Origin: Lycorma delicatula
Lineage: Eukaryota > Arthropoda > Insecta > Hemiptera > Fulgoridae
Direction of reading: 5' to 3'
NCBI RefSeq assembly: GCF_047948215.1
Contig: NC_134464.1
Location: 38,199,020 to 38,263,019, forward strand
Length of the DNA stretch: 64,000 bases
Position numbers and translations under genes: made by a program
Shown here: positions 36,301 through 46,425 of the stretch, piece after piece
Layout: each line of letters begins with the position of its first letter
How positions within the stretch are numbered: the stretch's first letter is position 1
The notes under the pieces: generated by a model
The model's input: the letters and a program-made list of their open reading frames with translations, nothing else
Databases searched by the model: none
What the model was told of the DNA's origin: nothing

Positions 36301-37215
36301 TATACAAGATAGTTGTACGGAACAGAAACAAAAGATTATATTATATTAAATAAAAAGTTTTGTTTAAAAGTCTTAGCTGGTTTTTTTTTATCATAAAATG
36401 GTTGTATTTTTCAAATGACTTCATATATTAGTACTAAACATTCATATACATAAAACTATGTATATATTTTTTTAACAAGGTTATCTAAATTTTAAGGTGC
36501 AACTATTAAAGACTTTTAAACATCTTATTTAATTAAGGATTTTAAAAATAAATAAAAGATTTTGATGGCTAAAAATTATTCTTGTGAAAATAACACTTTT
36601 AAGGCCATAATCGAAATGGTTTTATTTAAAAAATAAAAATAATGGTAAACAGCAACTCTTAGAAGCTAGGAACAGTATTTGGAACATTTTTTTAAAATTA
36701 TGAAGTTAAAGTAAAATGTTATTATATCATTTGTTATATCATCTAATTTAAATAATGTTGATATCATTTCAATGCATGCTATTGGCATTTATCTGTGGCT
36801 TAACCCTTAAAATACAGACATGTAAAATATATGGTCTATCTATATATGTTTTCTATTTATTTTCAGGTACTCTGATTTAGTAGCAATTCATGGTAAACTC
36901 GACCCATTAGTAAACATCGATTTAAGACCAGAAAGTAGAGTTAAGGTGACATTAACATGTCCGCAAGAAAATTTATTAGAAGAAAGGTACATTAATGTTT
37001 ATCAAACCGTACAAGAATTAAAACAAAAACTTGAACAGTTTTCTAAAATACCAACAAATAAAATGCGGTTATTTTATGTCGATCAAGAAATGAAATCTAT
37101 AACTGGTCCAGAAGAGATGAAATATCCCAATAAACAATTATACAGTTATAACATATGTAGCGGTGATGAAATCATTATTAGCGCTAAACTTGGTAAATCG
37201 ACAAGTCTGAAGTGA
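24101..37215 (+). CDS. TBCEL: Tubulin-folding cofactor E-like protein (TBCEL), six coding exons
   Basis: Join 24101-24343, 25905-26083, 28790-28908, 31768-32081, 33304-33473 and 36867-37215: 1374 nt, 457 residues plus TGA. All introns are GT-AG and the phases agree. The family binds tubulin and promotes its destabilisation/turnover; the Drosophila relative is known from sperm individualisation. It has no CAP-Gly domain, unlike cofactor E. Visible leucine-rich repeats: VEELDLAQNNLQSW (about 66-79), LKFANLSFNALRD, LKMLVLNSTNIDW, LEELHLSKNEFQQ, LESLVLAHCPLTSL and LHFLNLNSTHLSSW. A cofactor-E-family region follows (FIRYYMDKPE), then a ubiquitin-like domain at about 367-450 (VQELKQKLEQF, GPEEMKYPN). 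A Ser-rich insert at about 215-243 makes it somewhat longer than the vertebrate protein. An out-of-frame ATG at 24096 precedes the start. Nothing suggests inactivation. Confidence 0.93.
24344..25904. other. TBCEL intron (1561 bp)
   Basis: AT-rich. Between about 25180 and 25690 the composition is more balanced, with overlapping open frames on both strands (70 codons on + at 25182, 78 codons on - ending at 25442). I recognise no family in either; an old transposon is likely. No other element was seen. Confidence 0.5.
25905..26083 (+). CDS. TBCEL: TBCEL coding exon 2
   Basis: Acceptor ttataacag|GTGCTG, donor CCAAG|gtacat. Residues 82-140 plus two bases of Ser141. It carries two leucine-rich repeats (LKFANLSFNAL, LKMLVLNSTNIDW). 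Open reading continues for 31 codons into the intron, but the homology stops at the donor. Confidence 0.92.
26084..28789. other. TBCEL intron (2706 bp)
   Basis: Mostly AT-rich. It holds a GC-richer patch at about 27065-27195 with no recognised content and a piggyBac-like C-terminal remnant at about 28205-28315. Confidence 0.55.
28205..28315 (+). pseudogene. piggyBac-like transposase C-terminal remnant
   Basis: On + the sequence reads about RWCVHIRRNKRKSRTVYTRC followed by NKGLHGSVFKHKC. The spacing C...R(K)TVYTRCNKGLH resembles the cysteine-rich tail of piggyBac transposases (C..C...CxxCxxxLH..CF). The expected catalytic region upstream is not recognisable. Short match, so only tentative. 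Confidence 0.4.
28790..28908 (+). CDS. TBCEL: TBCEL coding exon 3
   Basis: Acceptor tatgttttag|CTTAGA, donor CACAG|gtactg. It completes Ser141 and ends with one base of Asp181. It encodes the repeat LEELHLSKNEFQQIEL and the linker to VKRLHFT. Confidence 0.92.
29201..29342. repeat. Tandem duplication, 2 x 71 bp
   Basis: Two adjacent 71-base copies starting ATTGTGACTATTAAAAATG, differing at two positions (C/T near 29238 and T/G near 29266). A recent tandem duplication in an intron. Confidence 0.93.
29560..30330 (+). pseudogene. mariner transposase relic
   Basis: Heavily decayed. Successive pieces on + match a mariner transposase in order: MSVRTVRKWIMQFNE (about 29590), QFMEYRNT, KQTIL...IMCTVIQDKN (about 29865-29920), CYETLKKFHHVIKNRRRIML (about 29970) and VVPFCNKLMEAVEK near 30270-30325. 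Frames change repeatedly and stops are many. The catalytic Asp/Glu residues cannot be verified. Confidence 0.65.
31768..32081 (+). CDS. TBCEL: TBCEL coding exon 4
   Basis: Acceptor aaaaacag|ATAATC, donor TTTGAG|gtaata; residues 181-285. It carries the motif SSWCEVCKLGRAFPQLESL, the LRRs LVLAHCPLTSL and FLNLNSTHLSSW, and between them a Ser/Pro/acidic insert at about residues 215-243 (SSPSSSPSSY, then TESECEGSPPRNSP). The insert is probably a disordered, possibly phosphorylated loop. Confidence 0.92.
32082..33303. other. TBCEL intron (1222 bp)
   Basis: It holds a weak SINE-like segment at about 32380-32500 (B-box-like CTGAGTTCAAATACCAG, tail GGTTTAAAAAAATAAAA) and a short TA run at 33071-33088. 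No coding signal. Confidence 0.45.
33304..33473 (+). CDS. TBCEL: TBCEL coding exon 5
   Basis: Acceptor tttttcag|TATCCA, donor GAAAG|gtaaaa; residues 286-341 plus two bases of Arg342. It encodes the family block YTEHERRQLLIARLPNIQTL (here preceded by YPLE) and GAISAEEREDAERAFIRYYM, which links the LRRs to the ubiquitin-like domain. Confidence 0.93.
33474..36866. other. TBCEL intron (3393 bp)
   Basis: It contains a mariner relic at about 35415-36180. A lysine-rich, A-rich segment at 34180-34380 gives KFEMVRKEKNH and MWKEYWEKRKR on +, which I cannot assign. The rest is AT-rich. Confidence 0.55.
35415..36180 (+). pseudogene. mariner transposase relic
   Basis: In order on +: VWRWCKVFNAGEKTSTK (about 35555), KYRKMFMNWYPHCPIDEHVK (about 35775), then a decayed catalytic start region (SHATPMSKHHL, about 35930) and KITVFWEQKCSVIFVFMPRG followed by AIVNPDA (36025-36110). 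These match the HTH linker, the YRKxxxRWVP(xxL)TDEHK block and the central catalytic-domain block of mariner transposases. Several frameshifts and stops are present. Inverted terminal repeats were not located. Confidence 0.7.
36867..37215 (+). CDS. TBCEL: TBCEL coding exon 6 (terminal)
   Basis: Acceptor tattttcag|GTACTC completes Arg342; the stop TGA is at 37213-37215. It carries YSDLVAIHGKLDPLVNIDLR, then the ubiquitin-like fold (RVKVTLTC, VQELKQKLEQFSKIPTNKMR, GPEEMKYPNKQLYSYNI, GDEIII). An in-frame GTG at 36946 is internal, not a start. Confidence 0.93.
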
Positions 37216-37369
37216 ATTGTATATATTAATTTATATATACTACCTCGACGTATGGAAAATCTATAGTTCGTTTGACTATATAATGATAAAATTATTTAAT
37301 AGTCATCGTAAATAAGATTATAATTTATTTATATAATTATATAAGATGTCATAACATCATTATTGTTGG

Positions 37370-37414
<45 letters not shown>

Positions 37415-37560
37415 AAAATTGTCTTCTGTAAAAGTAATATTGTATAGTTTATATATATGTTGTGTCTGTTTAAATAGATTTATTAAAATAAAAAAAGATA
37501 ATTTTTTTGTGCCACAAAAAAAATTTTATGAAATAAACGGCAGCTATTCACTTTTTAAAC
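37216..37560 (+). terminator. TBCEL: TBCEL 3' UTR with poly(A) signals and TA run
   Basis: AT-rich 3' UTR. A run of about 20 TA units lies at 37372-37412. Canonical AATAAA hexamers are at 37487-37492 and 37532-37537; the second is followed by a GT-richer stretch (tgtgttcg near 37564). The cleavage site cannot be fixed from sequence. Confidence 0.55.
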
Positions 37561-40504
37561 GAATGTGTTCGTTAGTACATGATTAATAATATTAATTAAA
37601 AAATGGACATGTATGTAATTTAAAAAAAAAGTGCTTTTTATTGGCTTAACATACAAAAATATTATTAGTTTACTTATGTAAACTGGTAATAGATGAACCA
37701 ATAAAATTTTTAAAAAAACCAATAAAACAAAAGTTAGAATTTATACTTAAAATTTGAATTTTGTCTAATAATTTGGAAAATTTTTACTTGACTTAATTGC
37801 ACTCTCAAATAATGTTTTTGGACAGTACTAAATCTTGGAACAGTATAAATAATGTTCTCAACCGCTTTAGTATTGGATTCTCTTTGCTAGCAGTGACCAG
37901 AAAAAATAAAAAATAATTTTGTTAAGAGAATGTATATATTTCTGAAAAAACTTTACATGAAAAAAAAAGAATTTGAATTTAATGAGGCAGCAAATGTTCC
38001 TAATCTCAGTACAATAGTAGTAATATGATTGAAGTTGGGTAAAACCAATAGTCAGACATTATTAATAGACAGGAATTGGTTTATTGAACCGTTCATGATG
38101 GTTGCTTTAACTGAATGTTTTTCTAGCTATTTGCATATTGCTAATTAAGGAGAATGATTGAGTGTGTAGATTCAATACTTCTCTTAAAGAGGAGACTATT
38201 TCCATAGCCAAGTCACCTATTTTTCTTAGCCTGAGTTTATCTAAATTATAAAAATTTGGTACTGGTACTTTGTTCTGGGTCAGAGCAAACAATTAGAGAG
38301 AACCGATATTAATTGGTTGAAAATAATTTTTTCCAAAGTCGGTCTACATAATTATATAATTAGATATTAACTAATAAAACTGTAATTAATATCATTATAT
38401 TGTAACAGATGTGCCCATAAGATCAATCTACATATAATATTGTATTTAATTTTCTTTTTTATTCTTAATTTATTTAGTATAATCTATGTTGTAATAACCC
38501 AAATAGTTTATTTTTTTTAACACTTGTTTGTATATGTTCAAATATATTTGTATATTATTACAATAGAAATAATTTATTGCACTTAAAAAAATATGAAAAA
38601 TAGTGGCACTAAGTGATATGTATTTATATTTTATACAATTAAAAAAAACTGTTTATCAGTATAAAATTAAACACCTTTATTTTTTAAGTAGAACATGAAA
38701 TAAAATCAGTTAATACATATTTAAATCAGTATCAATTTTATATGTATTAGTAATTATATTTTACCTAGAAAATAAAATTAAACATTACATTTCAAAATGC
38801 AGCATAGTGATTGAACAGTTTGGCTGCTTATCATTATTATCCATGTATTTTATAACTAATAATAATAATAAAAATAAAGGAATGCAGAAATTTGTAATAG
38901 CACCTTATGATGTTATATTTGATACCTCACCTGGTGAAATCCGGGAATCCTGTTTATTTTGCAGTTCTTAAGTGTACATTCAGTATTTTTAGGATTATAA
39001 AAATATAATTACAGAATGGTTATACAGAATTCAAGAAGGTAATATTTTACAGCAATACTGCTACAACTGGCTGTATGACTCTACTGGACTAAAGTTTTTT
39101 TGGGAAACTGTGTATCAATTAACCTTTTATAGTTACAGTTCCAACACACACAGGATCAGCTGCACATCATTTCCAGTAAAATTAAATATCTGTTTATCAT
39201 CTGATATTAGAAATAATATCTGTACACTACAAAATTATTTAATAACTTTCCAGTAAATGTCCAATTATAGTTATTCTAACCTTGTTTTTTATGATAAAAA
39301 ATAAATATTGTTGCATGTAAAAAATTGCCAATCATAAATGAGTGGGATTCTATAATACAAAAATAATAATTTAACTGGTTATAATGGAATGAAAACGCCA
39401 ATTAACCAGATATCAGAAGAATGTATAAAAAACAGAAGTATTTGTCCTCACAATCAATGCTAATGTCAAGACTTCTCTTTCTTAATCCGTTACTATCTAC
39501 TTTATTTTACTTCTGATTGTTACAAGTAATATATGTTTCATATTATAAAAACTATGATCTTTTCAAATAGAGGCATGAGTAAAAAAGAAAAAATTGAAAT
39601 GTTATAGCTTGTTGCAAATAAGTGTGCAATTCCTTGATTCATCTAATGTGATAAATAAATCTTGGTTAGATTTTGCTAAAAGTACATATAAAATCTTATT
39701 AATTGTATGAGAGCAAATAAAAACTTATCTACACTTATGCCATAACACACCTTCAAGGTTGTCTACTACCTTCTGTGCATGCTTGCTTAAGTTGGTATGA
39801 CTGCGGTGACGTGTGTGAAATATGATCCTGATTGTATCATTTGCCTTCTGATTATTACAGTATAAACATGTCTGCTTCGCTCACTAGCAATTTGTACCAA
39901 AGAGGAACAAAGATTTTTTCCTTTTTTTTGGTTTTTCCAGGGCGAAAAACACTTCCGTGTTATCACCTGGACAAGATATATTTTTTGTAATAAACAAAGA
40001 TATATCACATTTTATAACTCAAAGTAATCTGCTTTACAGCAATTGGCATGAATAGTTGAAATTCATTACAGTAATTCAAATAGTTGAATGTAAACAGACA
40101 ACCCTAAGAAACTATGAAACATAAGATAGCAACAATTTATTATCCCCTAAAATGGTTTGTATGTTAGCCCCTAAGTTAAATTTGCGATGCAATGCCGCTT
40201 AACAAATGTAATCCAAGATGAGGTGCACTGTTAGTTAGCAGCTGCAGCGAGTACAATGGGGTGCTTAGTTTGTATAATCCGATATCCATGAGTGAGCTTA
40301 GTGTGCTCTATTCATAAACGGTCTGCCGTTTATAATAACCTCCTCTCAGTGGTTATTTCTGCATGAGGAGCTTCATGGTGACATAGTGTTCTTAATCGGC
40401 AAAGTTTATTGTCCATGGTAACATTCCATTCCCTTTGCCAGCCATCATGAACTACCCTCAGAAACAGACAGATAGTGGGAACAAAGAGGAGCGATTTAAT
40501 TTCT
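37561..40504. other. Intergenic, AT-rich
   Basis: No host gene recognised. A 61-codon - strand frame at 38107-38292 (LDKLRLRKIGDLAMEIVSSL) looks protein-like but is unassigned. A - strand stretch at about 39720-39880 reads KQTCLYCNNQKAN, a possible Cys-motif scrap of a transposase. Otherwise nothing. Confidence 0.4.
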
Positions 40505-41035
40505 CTGGTCAGGTGTAAAAGAAGTTGAAATTCATCGTACACTTTTATCACAATATGGGGACATTTCTTAATTATGTACAGGTGTTTTTCGTGGATTAAA
40601 AGTGGCTAAGTGAGAGCAGAACATCTGTTAACCTCCACTAAGGTGACAAGATTCAGAAAGCTCAAGAGATGGTTCTGGTGAATAGTTGAGTTACTATTGA
40701 TGACGTAACATATTTGAACAGCAATCATGGTTCTGCCCATTAAATCATCAATGATAAGCTTGACTTCTGTAAGGTCTGTGCACAATCAGAACCAAGGCAG
40801 TGTTATTGCATGACAACAACTGCCCAGACAGCTCGCTACACCATTCAAACCATCAACAAATTGAATTTTTAGGTACTGGAACAACCTTCCTATAGCCCAG
40901 ATCTTGCTCCCTCCAACTTTAATCAGTTTGGGCTGCTCAAGGATGCTTTGCACAGTCATCTACTTTCCACAGACTTAGAACAGCAGGAATCCAGTGTCTT
41001 TCTTCTTGGAAGGAATAAGCAGATTATGATTATGT
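40505..41035 (+). pseudogene. mariner transposase relic, internally deleted
   Basis: On + GVKEVEIHRTLLSQYGDIS (about 40512) is the N-terminal HTH start. ISIxHGSAH-like and KLDFCKVCA appear at about 40725-40785, then without the central region ARYTIQTINKLNF and EQPSYSPDLAPSNFNQFGLL (40830-40940). In canonical PYSPDLAPSDFHLF the last catalytic Asp is D; here it is N. Stops and frameshifts occur, so it is dead. Confidence 0.7.
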
Positions 41036-41067
41036 AGAAAAATGATGTACATGTTTGTGCATATAGT

Positions 41068-41128
41068 ACCATTATGTTTATGGCAGTACATTATGTTTAT
41101 GGCATTATGTTTATGGCAGTACCATTAT
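41068..41128. repeat. Short tandem repeat
   Basis: Three imperfect copies of CATTATGTTTATGGCAGTA, the middle one shortened, just downstream of the mariner relic. Confidence 0.8.
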
Positions 41129-43690
41129 ATGTTTTTCCCTACCTTTACATAACTGAATTATAAAATGAAAAGTGTAGATAATTTTTAACTCACCTTGTTT
41201 TAAGAGCTTGTAATTAGATTTTATCAAAATAAATGTTTTATAATTTTTTATCAATCACTTTTGAAGTCTTAAGACTATTTAAAATAAACTATATATGAGT
41301 TTATACTGACTAAAATTCAAATCAATACAAAAGAACCCTAAGAATAGGGTATATATATAATTTTTTAATTACTGCTTTTTTTTTAATTTTGCTGATTAAA
41401 TTTGTTTCAACCATCAAACTCTTCAATATTATGAAATTAGTGTTTACATACATTTTCACCTTTGAAATTGAAAAACAGAATATTCAGTTAAAAAAAAAAG
41501 TATTAGATTATCCATTGATATTAGATTTATTATTAATGGATGATAAATTATTCATTAAAAGCAATTATCCACTTACAATGGAACAAATTCTTTGTAATAA
41601 TAAAAAATATACATAAATAAAATTAATCTTAGGAGTTTTTTTTATAATAGCAGCACTACAGATAAGCTTTTGAAAGTAATTTGTTTCATGAAGAAACTGA
41701 TAACCTCACTTTCATTATCAACCAAATGAAAGAATCATTAATATAGTCAATGAATTTAAATAATTTAGACTGAAACATGTAATTCAATCTGATGTTTGGT
41801 CATTACATATCTGAAAATTATAGCTGAACCACTGCACAACGCTAATTGAATTCAGAAATGCGTATAATTTTACTGCTAATGATTTAGAAAATTTATTAAT
41901 AACAATAATAATAATGTGATATCCAGCTTAACAGTGTATTTCATAAAAATTAACTTTATCCAGAGAAAAAACATAAAAGTATATAACTTATTTTAGAGAA
42001 TTAAAGTTAGGGCACGGCAGTTGTTTACAAATCACAGGAATATATTTTTTTTCAGTTAACTTTTGCATTCATGTTTCTATAAACTTGATACATAAATTTT
42101 TAGCCATGCTCGATGTTAATAATTTTGTTTTTTTAAAGATATTGCAGTAGGCCACACAATCAATAAAAAATTGAGGTGTCCATGAATTTTCAATAATCAA
42201 ATAATCTTAAAAAATTTTTTATAATATTTTCTCCAGACTAGTCTTTTCCATGTTTTTTGTTTCAGGAACTTATTTGAAGAAAAAAACTTTTCTAAAAGAT
42301 GCTGAAATACTCACTACATTAATAATGAGATCAACTATTGGTGAAATATTTATTATTTCTAAAAAAATATGAATACAGCAAAAATATTAATTTTATTAAA
42401 TTCAAATCAAATTCTGCGACTTTTCGTCACCAATATTGGTTAAATAATGGGCAGTACAAAAAATCAGATTGTTATTGACAATTCCTATGTTGGTTCAATA
42501 GTTTTTGTGTAAGAGTTGAGCTATGTATATAACTATTTCACAAAAATAGAAGAGAAAAATAAAGTAACTATAGTACTATCTAACATATAATTAGTAGTTC
42601 CTATGATTTTGATGATAAGTTATATCTGGTGATGAATAAATGAGCAGTGAAATGAAATTAAATGTTGAGAAATTATTTTCTATCCTATAAAGAGATAAAC
42701 ATAAGGTAAAATTATTTTGTAACTTTGCCCAACCCTTTTTGGGTAATTTCATATTTTTGATTATTTTTCTTAAACTGGGCAGGTAGAAGTAATTAGTGGT
42801 GTGGAAGAAATATTTAATGTAAATTACAAATTTATTTGGTGTCATGATCAAACAATTATTAACCTGATTAAAACCAATTACTTTAAAAATTGTAGAGCCT
42901 ATTCAGTAATAACAAACAACCTGTATCAGAATTACTATAAATAGTGACGTCTGAAATGGTGTCTCAAGATCTTCATTGAGCCAAATATACTGGCATATAC
43001 ACCAGTATCCAAGCACAATGTAATACAAATATGCTACTTCAGTTTACAAATTATAGCACAGAGATTGGCTGCATATAGGTATCGCTCACTACTATCAGAA
43101 AAGCTTTCCTGGTTGGAGCTCCTTATATCTTAAATGCTTATTTGTGTTACAACATTAAGAAAGCCTGGGACTAAGTGAAGAAGCAAATTAGTGTACCCAT
43201 GAATTAATTTATTACACAATTTATATACCTTGAAAGAAACACATTTTAAGGATCAGTTTTTCAGAGAAAATTATGGGGTATATAAGCAAATGAAAAGTAA
43301 AGGAAAATGAATTATGCAAAATCTGTCAGAGGTAAACTCCTTTTCAAAATAATCTGAATCACTAATTAATTCATAATACAATTTTTTAATTACTGGGAAC
43401 ATCACAAAATTAGTGAAATATAGTTTTTATAACACATAATAATACCAACTTATTTTACTGAGGCACCCTAAACACAATTTGAACAGGCAATGTTAACTAT
43501 TAACGTATAAAAATAAACCACAAACTGTACTTTACTGCTGAATATGAACAAAATAAATAAATTTTCTTAACCTCACCATTAGAAAAAAAAAAAAAACAGA
43601 AAAATTTTCAGAACATTCAGTAAACCAAAACTCACAATACCTTAAACTAAATTCTTACATAACCATCTGCTTTTAGAAGCATGATCCATA
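41129..43690. other. Intergenic, AT-rich, nothing recognised
   Basis: Several 75-86 codon open frames occur by chance in A/T-rich sequence; none shows family motifs. No repeat boundary was identified. Confidence 0.5.
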
Positions 43691-43698
43691 GACTAAAA

Positions 43699-45579
43699 CA
43701 GCATTTTTCATCCTGGGGGGTTGCAAAAAAATTAGCCTAAAACTTCACAATAATGAAATCATTTCAGATTAAAAAAAAATTATTATAAACATTCTACTTA
43801 AATTTACAAGTACACATGTAAAGAAAATAAATTTGAGATTGTTGTTTATTTTTCATTTAAAAATTTCTCCAATAAGTGGATCTATGTTAGAAACATACAA
43901 AAGCAAATTGTTTTCACGTGATAAAAAATGATTCCTATATTTAGTTATTAGCACACAACCATAAACAAAAAAACCCTTTTCACAGAGATAAGATATAGTA
44001 AATGGGATTAATATTTTCAATACTTCTGTGATTAAATTTCCATACTCATTTTGATGTGCAAGCCAAAACGTACCTACATCTTCAGATGTGATTTATAGTT
44101 GTAATATTTTATCAGCAGACATTTCGATGAGCTGGTCATGAATCTCAACTGGTAACTTAGCAGTTGCAATGTTTTCATTACATGCTTTCAGTAACTATCT
44201 CTCAGAATAATCATTTTTATCTTCTGAAAAATATTTTACCAACTGAATTTTTAGCTCATGCAAGATTAATCTCACCTTCATGCTATCCAAACTGTGGTGA
44301 ATAAGTGTCTTCTTCAACCAAATTTTTCTCAATATAATCAGAAATGAGTGGAAATATATCAAAATTTTTGATATATTGATAATCCAGATATCAATCTTCT
44401 TAATGAAAACATGAAATTTAACTGTCATTAATAAAATGTTTTTATCATGCCCTCATAAATTCACATTCAAGTTGTTTAATAAATGCGAAAATACATCGGC
44501 TAAGTAAGCCAAGACGTCAACATACACTCATTATTCTGTAAAAACAATGAGAATTGTGTCTATTTATCCTGAAAAAATACCAATTCATCTTGCAATTCCC
44601 ATAACCAGGTTAACACTTTCCTCCACAATAACCATCTGACTTTTGTATGAAAAAGAAGAGTTTTTTCTTTTCGCCAATTTCATCACATAGTTTAGCAAAC
44701 AGTCTATTCTGTAATGGTCAACTTTTAATAAAAGTAACCATTTTTACAGATTTACAAAGAATTTGTTTGAGATTCTCCAGCATATTCTTTGTGGCAAGAG
44801 CATGTCTGTGAAGGAAGCAGTGCATCCGTTCTGCCCTTGGTATAAGACTATCTTTTAATTTTTTCAGAAATCCACTCTTCTTTATTGTTCACATTTGCAC
44901 CATCAATACATACTGTAGTACATATTGTCCAATCTATGTTATAGTTTTCAGTAGCTTCATAAAACGCATCAAAAACACATTGTCCTCTTGCATAACCAGG
45001 TATTGATTTGCAAAACAACATATTTTCTTTGACTGCTGATATGTCCCTATCACTTTCATATATCATAAAACATAACTGAGAAGTTTTTTCCACATTGTTG
45101 ATTCATCAAATTGAACACTAAAAAATTCACTTGATGAATTATCTGATCAACAGCCTGTCTGTATATCATTGATACTGTGTTAAAAAGGGGAATTATTTTT
45201 CTATTTTTCTTGATTCTTCCACACCTAATAAAACATTGATCAAATCATCTGCAGCAGGCAATATGATGTTTCAATGATTGTATGGGGTTTGGACATCTTA
45301 ACTACTCTTAATGCTACAAGATAAGATGCGTCGAGTGTACTTTTATCAGTATGGCTTGATTTACAAATAGAAGCTTATTGATTATTCAAAGTATGTAATT
45401 TTCTTTTGAAAAATTCCTTCATATACGTATGTTCATACCTATCGCTATCAATGCAACTAAATAAATAGTTTTACTTGGATTCATTGGGTTGTGGTTAGGG
45501 GGGAGGGGTCGCAAAATATTCATTATATTTTTTTTTAACTTTTTGGGGGTCATGGAGCTGAAAAGGTCGAGAATCACTG
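43699..45579 (-). mobile_element. hAT transposon (ZBED-like), decayed, with perfect 8-bp duplication
   Basis: Flanked by identical GACTAAAA (43691-43698 and 45580-45587). The ends are CAGCATTTTTCATCCTGGGG and, on the opposite strand, CAGTGATTCTCGACCTTTTC, the hAT type. The - strand carries a broken transposase: YNIDWTICTTVCIDGANVN (open frame 44848-45093, the TDGAxxM-like catalytic block), then MHCFLHRHALATKNM, FIKSxPLQNRLFAKLCDEIG and an N-terminal-arm-lacking C-terminus. The element is 1.88 kb, with many stops. Confidence 0.85.
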
Positions 45580-45587
45580 GACTAAAA

Positions 45588-45900
45588 CAAAAGGGTGGTT
45601 ATTCAAGTGACAAAAGTGTGTTTACTTGAAGACTGCAATACTCAACAGTGTAAAACACAGTGCATTTGAAAAGTAAGTATACACCTACTTAAACATGATT
45701 ATATGTCGAAGGATTGTACTCTGTGTGCTGTGAGTAATATTTTCTGCAAAGGTTGGTAATCCTGTGTTGATTGCAGTTGTTTCCGCAAGCCACTCAGGCT
45801 GGTGTCTTTGAGATAAAAAGGAGTGTCTGATTCTTTGTGTTCACTACATGTAACTACTGGTCTTTGAGCAATTGTGACCGTATCATTCTACATGTGTTCA
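45588..45900. other. Spacer, probably 5' part of the next transposon relic
   Basis: More balanced composition than its surroundings, with no frame recognised. It may be the untranslated part of the relic that follows. Confidence 0.4.
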
Positions 45901-46425
45901 GTACTTTAGAACAGCAAATATTTCGTGTTGAATACATCTTCCATAAGCATGGTGAGTACACAGAAGTAGTAAAGTGAAAGACTAGTTTTCCTTTAGATTT
46001 CCAGGTACACCAGTATCTAATCAACAGAGTATAAGAGTGTTAATTGAGAAATTTAAGGAGATGGGATCGGTGAAGGACTATGAGCAAAGCGGTAGACTAT
46101 TTTTTTTAATAAACTGCTTGAATCTGTACTCAATGAAGAAAAACTGAAGACATACCTGTTATACAACATAGTTCTAACAAGCCCACGCAAAGGTTGGTCC
46201 AACAGAAAAATATCAGTGTTATCACTGCAAACAAGGCGGATTGTAAGAAGCTATCACATTCCATATAAATCAAGGCAATTTAAAAGTTATTGGCCACAGA
46301 ACAATAGCGAATTCATCACTGTGAATAGTTTAGTTTCTAGAGGACAATTCATTTTGGACTATATTTTCTATATTGATGAAGCATAGTTTCATTTACGTGC
46401 ATGCATAAAAAAGTTCTGGGTTTAA
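45901..46425 (+). pseudogene. Tc1/mariner-like transposase relic (DUF4817 type)
   Basis: On +: TLEQQIFRVEYIFHKHGEYT (about 45904), then TPVSNQQSIRVLIEKFKEMG and SVKDYEQSGR (about 46007-46095), RKISVLSLQTRRIVRSYHI (about 46205) and FYIDEAXFHLRACIKKFWV (about 46366-46425). This is the order of the DUF4817 helix-turn-helix, the arginine-rich second HTH and the first DEAHFHL catalytic block of a transposase family common in hemipteroid and other arthropod genomes. The stop in IDEA*FH and several frameshifts make it a pseudogene. The second half is missing. Confidence 0.65.

Noticed and set aside
36946..37215. Independent 89-residue ubiquitin-like gene
   Set aside because: It begins at GTG within an exon and is the in-frame C-terminal domain of TBCEL.
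37372..37412. TA run as a regulatory or origin element
   Set aside because: Ordinary microsatellite in a 3' UTR; many shorter TA runs occur in the window.
41389..41616. 75-codon + strand open frame
   Set aside because: Lys/Leu/Ile-rich translation of A/T sequence; no homology recognised.
42591..42851. 86-codon - strand open frame
   Set aside because: Same compositional reason; no neighbours or splice signals.
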